This document shows positions 44,193-53,365 of a stretch of DNA of 64,000 nt, piece after piece. The stretch lies in NCBI GenBank assembly GCA_026393985.1, contig JAPKZB010000014.1, forward strand, positions 44,754-108,753, given 5' to 3'. Each line of letters begins with the position of its first letter. Position 1 is the first letter of the stretch. Source of the stretch: Acidobacteriota bacterium (GTDB taxonomy: Bacteria; Acidobacteriota; Terriglobia; Bryobacterales; Bryobacteraceae). The notes beneath the pieces were generated by a model, which made no database searches, was not told the origin of the DNA, and saw nothing but the letters and a program-made list of their open reading frames with translations. The translations under genes were made by a program, and so were the position numbers.

Positions 44193-45131
44193 ATGTCTGC
44201 TCCGCTTTGGCGCATCGGCTTGGGCTTTACCGCCATTTATTTGATTTGGGGTTCGACCTTTCTTGCGACGCGGTTTGCCGTGGAGGTTCTTCCGCCATTT
44301 TTTGTGGCTGGATTCCGTTTTTTCTTTGGTGGATTGCTCTTGTTCGCGCTTGGCAGACAACGGTGCCGGGAAAGACTGACCGGCGTTCATTGGATCAAAG
44401 CGGCCCAGTTAGGCCTGCTGTTCTTTTTCTGCTCCCATGGGGCGGTTAGCTGGGCAGCACAGCATCTTCCGTCGGGTGTAGCGGCACTTCTCATGGCTTC
44501 GATTGCGTTGTGGACGGCGGTGGTGGAGCGTTTTCTGCAGACCCATACGCGCCCCGGCCGCCGGGTACTGCTGAGCCTGGTAGGGGGCTTTGCCGGGCTC
44601 GCCGTGCTGGTAGTGAGACCGGAAGCGCTGCCCGGTTCGACGCAGGGCCAGGCAGCGTCGCTGGCAGTATTGTGCGGCGCTTTGACCTGGGCCATCGCCA
44701 CCGTGATGGCAAGCCGCGCGGAACGACCACAGAGCAACTTCACGAGCGCCGGCATGCAGATGCTCTGCGGCGGGGGCGCTTTGCTGGTTTTGAGCGCCGT
44801 GTTCCAGCGGCCGGCGCTGGCGGGGGTGACTCCGGCCGCAATCGAGGCGCTCGCTTATTTAACGCTGATCGGAGCGGTGGTGGGGTTTTTTAGCTATACC
44901 TATCTTCTCCAGCATGTCCCCCCCACGAAGGTGGCCACTTATGCTTACGTGAACCCGGTGGTGGCGCTTTTGCTAGGATGGGCTCTGGCGGGAGAGAGCA
45001 TCACGCCCCGGTCGTTGATTGCCAGTTTGATTGTGTTGGCCGCGGTGGCCAACATCGTACTTTCCCGGCCCGCGGTCTCTCCCCCGTGCCGTAGGACACC
45101 TTTAACCCTTTCCGCTGAGCAAGGAGCCTGA
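44193..45131 (+). CDS. EamA-family drug/metabolite transporter
   Basis: 312 aa, ten predicted membrane helices in two EamA repeats (IGLGFTAIYLIWGSTFLATRF with the family WGSTF motif; LTLIGAVVGFFSYTYLLQHV and VNPVVALLLGWALAGE in the second half). It moves small metabolites across the inner membrane; direction and substrate unknown. It starts the plus-strand run EamA, aldo/keto reductase, SurE, TonB receptor. Confidence 0.9.
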   Translation: MSAPLWRIGLGFTAIYLIWGSTFLATRFAVEVLPPFFVAGFRFFFGGLLLFALGRQRCRERLTGVHWIKAAQLGLLFFFCSHGAVSWAAQHLPSGVAALLMASIALWTAVVERFLQTHTRPGRRVLLSLVGGFAGLAVLVVRPEALPGSTQGQAASLAVLCGALTWAIATVMASRAERPQSNFTSAGMQMLCGGGALLVLSAVFQRPALAGVTPAAIEALAYLTLIGAVVGFFSYTYLLQHVPPTKVATYAYVNPVVALLLGWALAGESITPRSLIASLIVLAAVANIVLSRPAVSPPCRRTPLTLSAEQGA

Positions 45132-45136
45132 TCGCC

Positions 45137-46117
45137 ATGACCGTCACCCGTCGACACTTTTTAGAAACCTCCGCGATGGCGGCACTCGCCGTCGCCACGG
45201 GCCACGCCGCTGTGCCCGGCAAGATGCCCACGCGCCTGCTGGGCGCCACCGGCGTCCGCATCCCGATCATCGGGATGGGCGGCGGCAGCCGCTTCCTGGC
45301 CTACAAAAATGAGGACGATGCCCTCGCCGCGATGAACCGGGCGATTGACGCCGGGGTTACCTACATTGACACCGCGCAGGGCTACGGCAACGGGCTGAGC
45401 GAGACGCGGGTGGGCAAGATCATGGCGACGCGGCGGAAAGAGGTGTTTCTTGCCACCAAGCTCGGGCAACGGAAGGGCGACGATGCCATGCGTACTCTTG
45501 AGGGAAGTTTGAAGCGGCTGCAGACTTCGCAGATTGATACGGTCCACATTCACCAGTTGATGGGCGAAGAAGATCTGGCGGCGATTGAAGCCAAGGACGG
45601 CGTGCTGAGCGCACTCTACAAAGCGCGGGACCAGAAGATGATCCGCTTTGTGGGGGTGACGTGCCATACCGACCCGAATATGCTGAAACTGGCTCTTGAG
45701 CGCCACGATTTCAACGTGACGCAGATGGCGTTGAACGCCGCGTTGGTCGGCATGAAACCGGGTCCGGCTGGCATGGTGATCAACCCGGATATGCGTCCGA
45801 GCTTTGAGACGGTAGCGCTGCCGGTGGCCATCAAGAAGAAGATTGGCGTGACCGCGATGAAGATTTTCGGGGCGGATGGTCTGGTAGGACAGGTGCCCTC
45901 CGAGAAACTGCTCTACTACTCGCTCTCGCTGCCGGTGGCCGGGGCGGTGCTGGGCATGCCCAAGATCGAGCACATTCTCGAGAATTCGACGATGGCGAAG
46001 AGCTTTAAGGCTCTGGCCAAGCCGGAGATGCAGGACCTTTCGCAGGCGCTCTCTTCTCGGAACAAGGTGGCGCTGGACCGTTACCTGGCCGACCACGTGG
46101 ATACGTACGCGGTTTAA
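45137..46117 (+). CDS. Aldo/keto reductase, Tat-exported
   Basis: 326 aa. VTRRHFLETSAMAALAVATG is a twin-arginine signal. The AKR catalytic tetrad is visible: Asp and Tyr in YIDTAQGYGNG, Lys in VFLATKLGQ, His in TVHIHQLMG. TAMKIFGADG marks the cofactor-binding end. It reduces carbonyls with NAD(P)H, or a cofactor carried by Tat export; substrate unknown. An AAGGAG site lies upstream, 5 bp after the EamA stop. Confidence 0.88.
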   Translation: MTVTRRHFLETSAMAALAVATGHAAVPGKMPTRLLGATGVRIPIIGMGGGSRFLAYKNEDDALAAMNRAIDAGVTYIDTAQGYGNGLSETRVGKIMATRRKEVFLATKLGQRKGDDAMRTLEGSLKRLQTSQIDTVHIHQLMGEEDLAAIEAKDGVLSALYKARDQKMIRFVGVTCHTDPNMLKLALERHDFNVTQMALNAALVGMKPGPAGMVINPDMRPSFETVALPVAIKKKIGVTAMKIFGADGLVGQVPSEKLLYYSLSLPVAGAVLGMPKIEHILENSTMAKSFKALAKPEMQDLSQALSSRNKVALDRYLADHVDTYAV

Positions 46118-46121
46118 CCGA

Positions 46122-46829
46122 TTGCGCATTCTCCTAACGAATGACGATGGCTTCGACGCGCCGGGATTGGAGGCGTTGTGCTCGGTGGCGGGGGAGTTTG
46201 GAGAGGTAACTCTGTTGGCCCCCGCCACGCAGCAATCCTACGTGGGCCACCGGGTTTCGACGGCAACGCCGCTCGTGCTTACCGCGATAGGACCCCGGCG
46301 ATATCATCTGGCCGGGACCCCGGCCGACTGCGTGCGGGTAGCTTTGCGAGGCTTGGGGGAAGCCTTCGACTGGGTGTTTTCGGGAATCAACCACGGCGGC
46401 AACCTGGGGGCGGACGTGTATACGTCCGGCACGGTGGCGGCGGCGCGGGAAGCCTGGCTTTTGGGGGTTCCAGCGCTTGCGCTGTCGCAGTTCCACCGGC
46501 GGCCGCATCCCGATGACTGGGAGATGTCAGCGCGGTTGGCCCGCCGGGCGATCCGGCTGATCCTCGCAGCGACCGACCGGGGGCCGGGGTACTGGAATGT
46601 GAATCTGCCGCATCCGGTGGTGGACCCGGCGGCGGTGGCGATCACCGAATGCGGGCTGGACCCGGGGGCGCTGGATGTGGCGTTTGCGCGAACGGGTAAC
46701 GAGTTTCTCTATGCCGGGCGATACATGGAGCGTCACCGGGCGCCCGGCTGCGATGTGGACCGGTGTTTTGGCGGCGCGATTACCGTGACGCATTTGGACC
46801 TGGGGGTTGTGCCCGCCGTCTGTCCGTGA
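46122..46829 (+). CDS. surE: 5'/3'-nucleotidase SurE
   Basis: 235 aa from a TTG start 4 bp after the aldo/keto reductase stop, so it depends on translational coupling. The SurE signature is complete: LLTNDDGFDAPGL with metal Asp8 and Asp9, the metal Ser in QQSYVGHR, GTPADCV, and SGINHGGNLGADVYTSGTV with the metal Asn. It dephosphorylates nucleoside monophosphates in a stress setting. It sits directly before a TonB receptor, probably by chance of operon order. Confidence 0.93.
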   Translation: MRILLTNDDGFDAPGLEALCSVAGEFGEVTLLAPATQQSYVGHRVSTATPLVLTAIGPRRYHLAGTPADCVRVALRGLGEAFDWVFSGINHGGNLGADVYTSGTVAAAREAWLLGVPALALSQFHRRPHPDDWEMSARLARRAIRLILAATDRGPGYWNVNLPHPVVDPAAVAITECGLDPGALDVAFARTGNEFLYAGRYMERHRAPGCDVDRCFGGAITVTHLDLGVVPAVCP

Positions 46830-46838
46830 TAAGTCTGC

Positions 46839-49800
46839 ATGATGCGTTCTTTTAGCATCGCCCTCTTCCTGTGCGCCACGACCGCGCTCCCCCAAGACTT
46901 TCGATCTACTCTGCAAGGAACGATTACGGACCCGCAGGGCGCCGCCGTGGCCAAAGCGCAGGTGACGCTGCGGAATACGGTGACGAACGTGGAGCGGGCG
47001 ATCGAGAGCGGCGCGGAAGGCGACTACCTGTTTCAGTTCGTCGCGCCGGGGCAGTACCAGGTGACGGTGAAGGCGCCGGGATTCCGGACGCTGGCCCGCA
47101 GCGGCGTGGAGTTGGCCGTGACGCAGATTCTGCGGCTGGACCTGCAGCTGTCGCTGGGAGATACGGCAGAGACGCTGGAGGTTTCGGCGAGCGCGGCCAC
47201 CGTGGAGACGGAGAATACATCGCTCGGAACGGCCATCCGGCAGGAGATTCGCGACAATCTGCCGCTCAAGGGCCGGAGTTCGCTATTTATGTTTTCGCTG
47301 ACGCCTGGCGTCGTGAACAACCGCTACGGCGAAGATACGCGGCCGAACGACACGATTACCAACGTGCTGTTTTCGGCCAACGGAGCGCCCGTGGCGGCCA
47401 CGGACGTGTTCGTCGACGGGGTGGCGAATACGGTGAACGTGAACCGGGGCGTCAACATCTCCGGGTGGGTGCCGGCGGTCGATGCGATTGGCGAGTTTAA
47501 GCTGGAGGTCGGTTCGCTCTCAAGCGAGTTCGGACGCTCGGGCGGGAGTATGACCAACATCATGGTCAAGAGCGGAACCAACCAACTTCACGGTTCGCTG
47601 TATGAGTTCTTCCGGAACTCGAAGTTAGACGCCAACCAGTACTTCGCGCGCGGTCAAGGGCGGAAGCTGGCGGCCTTCGGAGCGAACACGTTTGGTTTTG
47701 CGCTGGGGGGGCCGGTGCTGCTGCCGAAGATCGTCGACGGGCGGAACCGGACGTTCTGGTTTGTGAACTATGAGGGATCGCGAGAAGGCAACGCGGTGGA
47801 TTTTGTGGGTTCCTCGCCCACGGCGCGCATGCGGGCGGGCGACTTCGGCGAAGTGCCGCAGGTGATCTACGATCCGTTTTCCGTGGCAACAGTGAACGGG
47901 GCGCCCACGCGGACGCCGTTTGCCGGCAACGTGATTCCGGCCAACCGGCAGGACCCGGTGGCGCAGAAGATTCTGCCGTTCTACCCGACGCCAAACCGGG
48001 CCCCCTCGAACGCGGCGCAGCCGTGGGTGAATAACTTCTCGTTCACGGGGAAATGGCCGCGCAATTACAACATGACGGCTGTGAAAATTGATCATAAATT
48101 CAGCGATCGCTATACCACCTTCGCGCGGGTCAATTACGGCACGGCGCTGCTGATCTTCCCCTTCCAATTTGACGGGTTGGCGACCGACGGGAGAAACGTG
48201 GTTAATCGGCCCAACATGGGCATCTCCTGGGGGAACACGCTGCTGCTGAGTCCGCGGCGGACCCTGGATTTGCGGCTGGGTTTTGCGCGGGCCAAGGAGG
48301 ACAATCAGCCGTGGTCGGCGGGCTTCGACCTGGCTGGTCTGGGCATGCCGTCGTCGTTTGTGAGCACGCTGCAGGCGCCTTCTTTTCCGCAGGTGCGGGT
48401 GAATGGCTTCATGAATCTGGCGGGCAGCGGTCTCGTGAACGATCCGGGCATGACGTGGACGCTGCAGCCGAGCATGTCCGAACAACGCGGCAAACACCTG
48501 CTGCGCTTTGGCGCCGACCTGCGGCTGCTGTACGGCAACTTCTTCCGGAACCTGTCCGGCCCCGGCAACTACAGCTTCACCAACGCCTGGACAAACGGCC
48601 CGCGGGCGGATACGCCGCTGGCGACCACAGGCTTTCCCATGGCGTCTTTCCTGCTCGGAACGGCCAATAGCGGAAGCGTGGACCGGAACACGGGCGTTTC
48701 GATTCTCAACCGCTACTATGGGTTCTTTCTGCAGGACGACTTCCGCGTGACCGCCAAGCTGACGTTGAATCTGGGGCTGCGCTATGAGTACGAGACGCCG
48801 CGCACGGAGCGTTACAACCGCGCAACGCGGGGCTTTGACGGCGCCAACGGCGGCGCGCTGATTTACGCAAGCGACAAGCAGCGGGGCATCTATGATCCCG
48901 ACCGGAACAACTTTGCGCCCCGCTTCGGACTGGCTTATTCGGCCAACGCCAAAACGGTGGTGCGCATGGGCTACGGGCTGAACTTCGTGCCCGTGGTGGG
49001 CTCGGTGGACGCGGTAGGTTATTCCGTGACGACGCCGATGGTGACCACACAGGACGGCATCACGCCACTGAACCGGTTGTCGAATCCGTTTCCGCAGCAG
49101 TTGGCGCCGATTGGAGCCAATGCCGCGGCGTTCCGCGGACAGAACATCAGCTACGTGGAGCCGAAGGACCGCACCCCGCTGTTCCATACCTGGAACGTCA
49201 ACGTCCAGCGCGAGCTCTTTGCGCGGTCGGTGCTGCAGGTGGGTTACATCGGGGGTAAAGGCACGCGGTTGACGAGCGAGGTTTCTATTGGGAACAACAT
49301 CAGCGAGAACATCAACCAGGTGGACCCGCGCTTTCTGGCCGAAGGGCAGGAGCTGCTGGCGGTGGTTACAAACCCGTTCTTCGGATCGTTCTCAAGCGGC
49401 CCGCTCGCCGGGCGAACCGTCCAGCGGCAGCAGCTGCTGCGCCCGTTCCCGGCCTATGGCAACATTGTGCGGAATCTGCCGGCGTTCGGCAGTTCGAGCT
49501 ACCACTCCATGCAGGCAAAGTTTGAGACGCGTTCGTACAAGGGGCTGACGACGCTGATCTCCTACACGATTGCGAAGAACCTCACCGACGTACAGCCGTA
49601 TCAGAACACGTATAACCGCAAGGTGGAGCGCGGTCCGGCCGCCTTCGACGTGCCGCAGCGGCTGACGACCACCGTCAGCTGGGACGTGCCGGTGGGCCGC
49701 GGACGGGCCGTCGGACAACAGATGGCCAAGAGCCTCGACGCCGTGATTGGCGGCTGGAACGTCTCGATGTTCAATACGTTCCAGAGCGGGTTCCCGCTGA

Positions 49801-50210
49801 GCTTCGGGCTGAATCAGAACACGCTGTTCCTGGCCGGCGCCGGGGCGCAGCGGCCGAACGTGGTGGGCGATCCGACGGCGGGCATCAGCGGCAGCGTGCA
49901 GGACCGCCTGCTGCGCTTCTTCAACCCGGCGGCGTTTGCGCAGCCGGCGAACTTCACCTTCGGCAACGCGCCGGCGCGGGCCTCGTGGCTGCGGAACCCC
50001 GGCATGAACAACTGGAACCTGACGCTGACCAAGACGTTCACCATCACCGAGGCTTTGAAAGTAAACCTGCGCGGGTCTTCGTTCAACCTGATGAACCATC
50101 CGGTCTTCGCCGGGCCGAACACAACTTTTGGCGTGGCGCAGTTTGGACAGATTGCGAGCCAGGCGAACATCAGCCGTCAGCACGAGGTGGTGCTCCGGAT
50201 CCTGTTCTAA
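46839..50210 (+). CDS. TonB-dependent receptor, Oar-like
   Basis: 1123 aa. Signal peptide MMRSFSIALFLCATTALPQ. Residues about 20-105 form the carboxypeptidase-regulatory fold (LQGTITDPQGAAVAKAQ ... LDLQLSLG). The plug-like part contains ATDVFVDGVANTVNVN, EFKLEVGSLSSEFGRSGGS and VKSGTNQLHGSLYEF. The barrel runs to LRILF with terminal Phe. It ends just before the GC-skew flip. It follows SurE by 9 bp and may be the last gene of that operon, or may have its own promoter inside surE. The closest look-alike in the window is the receptor at 24667, but their plugs differ clearly. Confidence 0.92.
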   Translation: MMRSFSIALFLCATTALPQDFRSTLQGTITDPQGAAVAKAQVTLRNTVTNVERAIESGAEGDYLFQFVAPGQYQVTVKAPGFRTLARSGVELAVTQILRLDLQLSLGDTAETLEVSASAATVETENTSLGTAIRQEIRDNLPLKGRSSLFMFSLTPGVVNNRYGEDTRPNDTITNVLFSANGAPVAATDVFVDGVANTVNVNRGVNISGWVPAVDAIGEFKLEVGSLSSEFGRSGGSMTNIMVKSGTNQLHGSLYEFFRNSKLDANQYFARGQGRKLAAFGANTFGFALGGPVLLPKIVDGRNRTFWFVNYEGSREGNAVDFVGSSPTARMRAGDFGEVPQVIYDPFSVATVNGAPTRTPFAGNVIPANRQDPVAQKILPFYPTPNRAPSNAAQPWVNNFSFTGKWPRNYNMTAVKIDHKFSDRYTTFARVNYGTALLIFPFQFDGLATDGRNVVNRPNMGISWGNTLLLSPRRTLDLRLGFARAKEDNQPWSAGFDLAGLGMPSSFVSTLQAPSFPQVRVNGFMNLAGSGLVNDPGMTWTLQPSMSEQRGKHLLRFGADLRLLYGNFFRNLSGPGNYSFTNAWTNGPRADTPLATTGFPMASFLLGTANSGSVDRNTGVSILNRYYGFFLQDDFRVTAKLTLNLGLRYEYETPRTERYNRATRGFDGANGGALIYASDKQRGIYDPDRNNFAPRFGLAYSANAKTVVRMGYGLNFVPVVGSVDAVGYSVTTPMVTTQDGITPLNRLSNPFPQQLAPIGANAAAFRGQNISYVEPKDRTPLFHTWNVNVQRELFARSVLQVGYIGGKGTRLTSEVSIGNNISENINQVDPRFLAEGQELLAVVTNPFFGSFSSGPLAGRTVQRQQLLRPFPAYGNIVRNLPAFGSSSYHSMQAKFETRSYKGLTTLISYTIAKNLTDVQPYQNTYNRKVERGPAAFDVPQRLTTTVSWDVPVGRGRAVGQQMAKSLDAVIGGWNVSMFNTFQSGFPLSFGLNQNTLFLAGAGAQRPNVVGDPTAGISGSVQDRLLRFFNPAAFAQPANFTFGNAPARASWLRNPGMNNWNLTLTKTFTITEALKVNLRGSSFNLMNHPVFAGPNTTFGVAQFGQIASQANISRQHEVVLRILF

Positions 50211-50228
50211 CCGGAACGGGATAGTGAG

Positions 50229-50258
50229 TTGTCAGAGCGGGACCGGCTTGGCTACCGT
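50229..50258 (+). promoter_or_regulatory. Promoter, leaderless type
   Basis: TTGTCA (50229-50234, five of six consensus bases) is 18 nt from TACCGT (50253-50258), which ends 5 nt before the ATG at 50264. No ribosome binding site is present. Confidence 0.45.
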
Positions 50259-50263
50259 AGAGT

Positions 50264-52582
50264 ATGCGCCGCCAAGCCCTCCTGGCTCTACTTACCGTTC
50301 TCCCCTGCCTGCTGCAGGCCCAGAGCAAGAGCAGCCCTCTTGATAAGTTCCGTCAGTTGGAGGAGATTCTTCCGACCGCCAACGAGTACCGCACCGCCTC
50401 CGGCGCGCCGGGGCATAAGTACTGGCAGCAGCGGGCCGACTACCAGATTGCCGTCGAACTCGACGATGCCAATCAGCGCATCACCGGCGCCGCGACCATT
50501 GACTATCACAACCATTCACCCGACACGCTGCACTATCTTTGGCTGCAGCTCGACCAGAACATCTGGCAGAAGCACTCCGATACGCCACTGACGGAGACCG
50601 CCCCGGACTTCAAGCGTTTTCCGCTGCCGGTGGCGCGTCGGCTGATGGACGACCCATTTGAAGGCGGCTATACGATCGGCGCCGTGCGCGATGCGAGCGG
50701 GCGGGAGTTGCACAAGCACATCAACCGCACCATGATGCGCGTCGATCTGCCGGCGCCGCTCGCCTCCGGCCAGTCGTTTCGGTTTACGCTCTCCTGGGAG
50801 TATAAGATCAACAACTCGAAGCGTGTCTCCGGACGCACGGGCGCCGAGTTTTTCAAAAAGGACGGCAACTGGATCTACTAGATCGCCCAGTGGTTTCCCC
50901 GCCTGGCGGCCTACAATGACGTGACGGGCTGGCAGCACAAGCAGTTTCTCGGCACCGGCGAGTTCACTTTGGAGTTCGGCGACTACCAGGTGAAGATCAC
51001 CGTTCCCAACGATCACGTTGTGGCGTCCACCGGGGTATTGCAGAACCCGTCCGAGGTGCTCACCACGACCCAGCGGCAGCGCCTCGAACAGGCCCGCACG
51101 GCCAAGAAGCCCGTGTTGATCGTCACACCGGCCGAAGCCAAGGCGGCCGAGAAGGGCAAGCCCACCGGAAAGAAGACCTGGGTTTTCCACGCCAAGAACG
51201 TGCGGGACTTCGCTTTCGCTTCGTCGCGGAAGTTCATCTGGGATGCGCAGGGCCATAACGTCGGCGGCAACTCCGTCCTGGCGATGAGCTTCTATCCCAA
51301 CGAAGGCAACCCGCTCTGGGAGCGGTACTCAACGCAGGCCATCATTCACACGCTCAACGTCTATAGCCGTTACACGTTTCAGTACCCGTATCCGATCGCC
51401 ATCTCCGTCAACGGCCCGGTGGGCGGGATGGAGTATCCGATGATCTGCTTCAACGGCCCCCGCCCGCTGGAAGACGGTACTTACTCCCTGCGGACGAAGT
51501 ATGCGCTGATCGGGGTGGTGATCCACGAGGTGGGGCACAACTACTTCCCGATGGTCGTCAATTCGGACGAGCGGCAATGGACCTGGCTCGACGAAGGGAT
51601 CAACTCCTTTCTGCAGTATCTCGCCGAGCAGGAGTGGGAGCCGAACTATCCTTCCCGCCGCGGCGAACCGGCCGGCATTGTCGAGTACATGCTCAGCCCC
51701 GGCCACGACCCGATCATGACGAACTCCGAGAGTGTGGTGGCGCTTGGACCGAATGCCTACGGTAAGCCGGCGACCGCGTTGAATATTCTCCGGGAGACCA
51801 TCCTGGGCCGCGAGCTGTTTGATTTCTCCTTCAAAGAGTACGCCCGGCGCTGGATGTTCAAACGGCCCATGCCGGCCGATTTCTTCCGCACCATGGAGGA
51901 CGCCTCCGGCACCGATCTTGACTGGTTTTGGCGCGGCTGGTTCTACACGAACGAGCACGTCGATCTCTCGCTCGAAAAGCTGACCCAGTACACGATCGAC
52001 ACGCGGAACCCCGAGATCGAAAAGCCGTTGTCCAAGAAGGCCAAGGAGGAGGCGCCGGTGACGCTCTCGGCTCAGCGCAACAAGCCGCTGCGCAAGCGCA
52101 CGGACGACTATCCCGAACTGCTTGATTTCTACAACAAGTGGGATGAGTTCGCCCCGCTGCCTTCGGAAAAGAAAGCCTTTGAAACCTACGTCAAAACACT
52201 CGAAGAGGACGAACAGAAGCTGCTCGACCCGACGATGAACTTCTATGCGGTCGAACTCAAAAACATCGGCGGCGTAGTGATGCCCGTCATTCTCTCAATC
52301 GAGTTCGGCGACGGGAGCAAAGAGGAGATGCGGATTCCGGCCGAGATCTGGCGGCGGCAAAGCAATACCGTCACCAAGCTGATACCCACACGGAAGGAGA
52401 TCCGATCGATTACGCTCGACCCGCATCTGGAAACCGCCGACGCCGATCTGAGCAACAACCACTGGCCGCGCAAGCCGGTGAAGAGTAAGTTCCAGCTGTT
52501 CAAGGAAGAGCGGGACAGCAAACGGAACCCCATGAACGAGAGCAAGGCCGATGCGGCGCCTCCTTCTTCCGGCAATAATTAG
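50264..52582 (+). pseudogene. M1-family metallopeptidase interrupted by one in-frame TAG
   Basis: Two frames in perfect register, 50264-50881 and 50921-52582, join into a 772-residue M1 aminopeptidase across a single TAG at 50879-50881. Around it the protein reads [27 protein letters not shown], where a Glu or Gln (one base change from GAG or CAG) is expected. Numbered with readthrough, the zinc motif is HEVGH at 421-425 and the third ligand is Glu444 in WLDEG. A signal peptide (ALLALLTVLPCLLQAQ) opens the gene. Apart from the TAG, everything seen is intact, so the mutation is recent, a sequencing error, or read through. The second half alone starts with GTG or ATG after the TAG and would lack a signal. 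Confidence 0.85.
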
Positions 52583-53018
52583 CGCGGTCTTTGCGACGGC
52601 GCACCAGTATCATTTCGCCCACCTCGACGCCAATTGGAACTCGCGCGCCAAGACGCTCGAGGTGACGGTCCGCCTGCACGCCGACGACCTCGAACAGCTT
52701 CTGCGGCAGCGGGCGGGCCGGTCGGTCGAACTCGACCGGGACCCGCAAGCCGAGGAGTTGGCGTGCGCCTACACGCTGGAGACGGTCGCGTTTGAGCGCA
52801 CGCGGCTGCGCTGCCTGGGGATGCAAGTCGCCCGGCACTCCGCCACGCTGTTTCTCGAAGCACCCGCCGAGGCACCGCCCGTCCGCGCTCGGTTCCGGTC
52901 GTTCTCCGCCCACTTCGCCGACCAGATCAATACCGTCCAGCTACTGACCGATAATCAGCGCACCGGTGCGACCGTCGCCTTCCTGGCGGCCGACCAGTGG
53001 AAAGCCCTGCCGCGGTAG
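52551..53018 (+). CDS. DUF6702-like secreted hypothetical
   Basis: 155 aa. A short signal peptide ([16 protein letters not shown]) precedes [31 protein letters not shown], which fits the DUF6702 pattern of small proteins found beside M1 peptidases. Its ATG lies 32 bp inside the end of the M1 gene, so the two are coupled. Function unknown. Confidence 0.72.
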   Translation: MRRLLLPAIISAVFATAHQYHFAHLDANWNSRAKTLEVTVRLHADDLEQLLRQRAGRSVELDRDPQAEELACAYTLETVAFERTRLRCLGMQVARHSATLFLEAPAEAPPVRARFRSFSAHFADQINTVQLLTDNQRTGATVAFLAADQWKALPR

Positions 53019-53023
53019 CCCGT

Positions 53024-53323
53024 TTAATCTTCGCCCGCGCCGTCGGTCGACTCCAACTCGGCTTCAGCCTGCTCGGCCGCCGCCGGCCCGGCGGCGAGCG
53101 CTTCGGCCAACACCTGCTGCGCCGCCGCAAACTGATTGCGCGCCACGCTGATTTCAAATGGCACGCTCGAAAAGCCCACCGCGCCTTCAACCACACATTC
53201 GATGCCGGCCGCGCGCAGAACGCTTTCTACCGCGCGTGCCTCCATCTCCGCCTGCGGGCCATGATAGTTGGCCAGGATCACAAGATCCAGTTCAGATGTA
53301 TCGTTCGGTTCTGTCTCACCCAT
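53024..53323 (-). CDS. DUF2007 protein
   Basis: 99 aa. DLVILANYHGPQAEMEARAVESVLRAAGIEC and PFEISVARNQFAAAQQVLAEAL form the ferredoxin-like DUF2007 fold, described as a putative signal-transducing domain. It is cytoplasmic, with an acidic N-terminus and C-terminus. It lies convergent to the DUF6702-like gene and ends 6 bp after its stop. Confidence 0.85.
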   Translation of the reverse strand: MGETEPNDTSELDLVILANYHGPQAEMEARAVESVLRAAGIECVVEGAVGFSSVPFEISVARNQFAAAQQVLAEALAAGPAAAEQAEAELESTDGAGED

Positions 53324-53365
53324 GACCCCAACGTAGCACTGTTTGGGACAGCGCGGGATTCCAGT

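Noticed and set aside
50879..50881. TAG reassignment as a sense codon
   Set aside because: TAG ends intact genes in the window (for example the sulfatase at 4384), and the other in-frame TAG lies in a pseudogene with three frameshifts.
52997..53365. Upstream extension of the serine hydrolase
   Set aside because: It is antisense to DUF2007, and the signal peptide begins at 53366.
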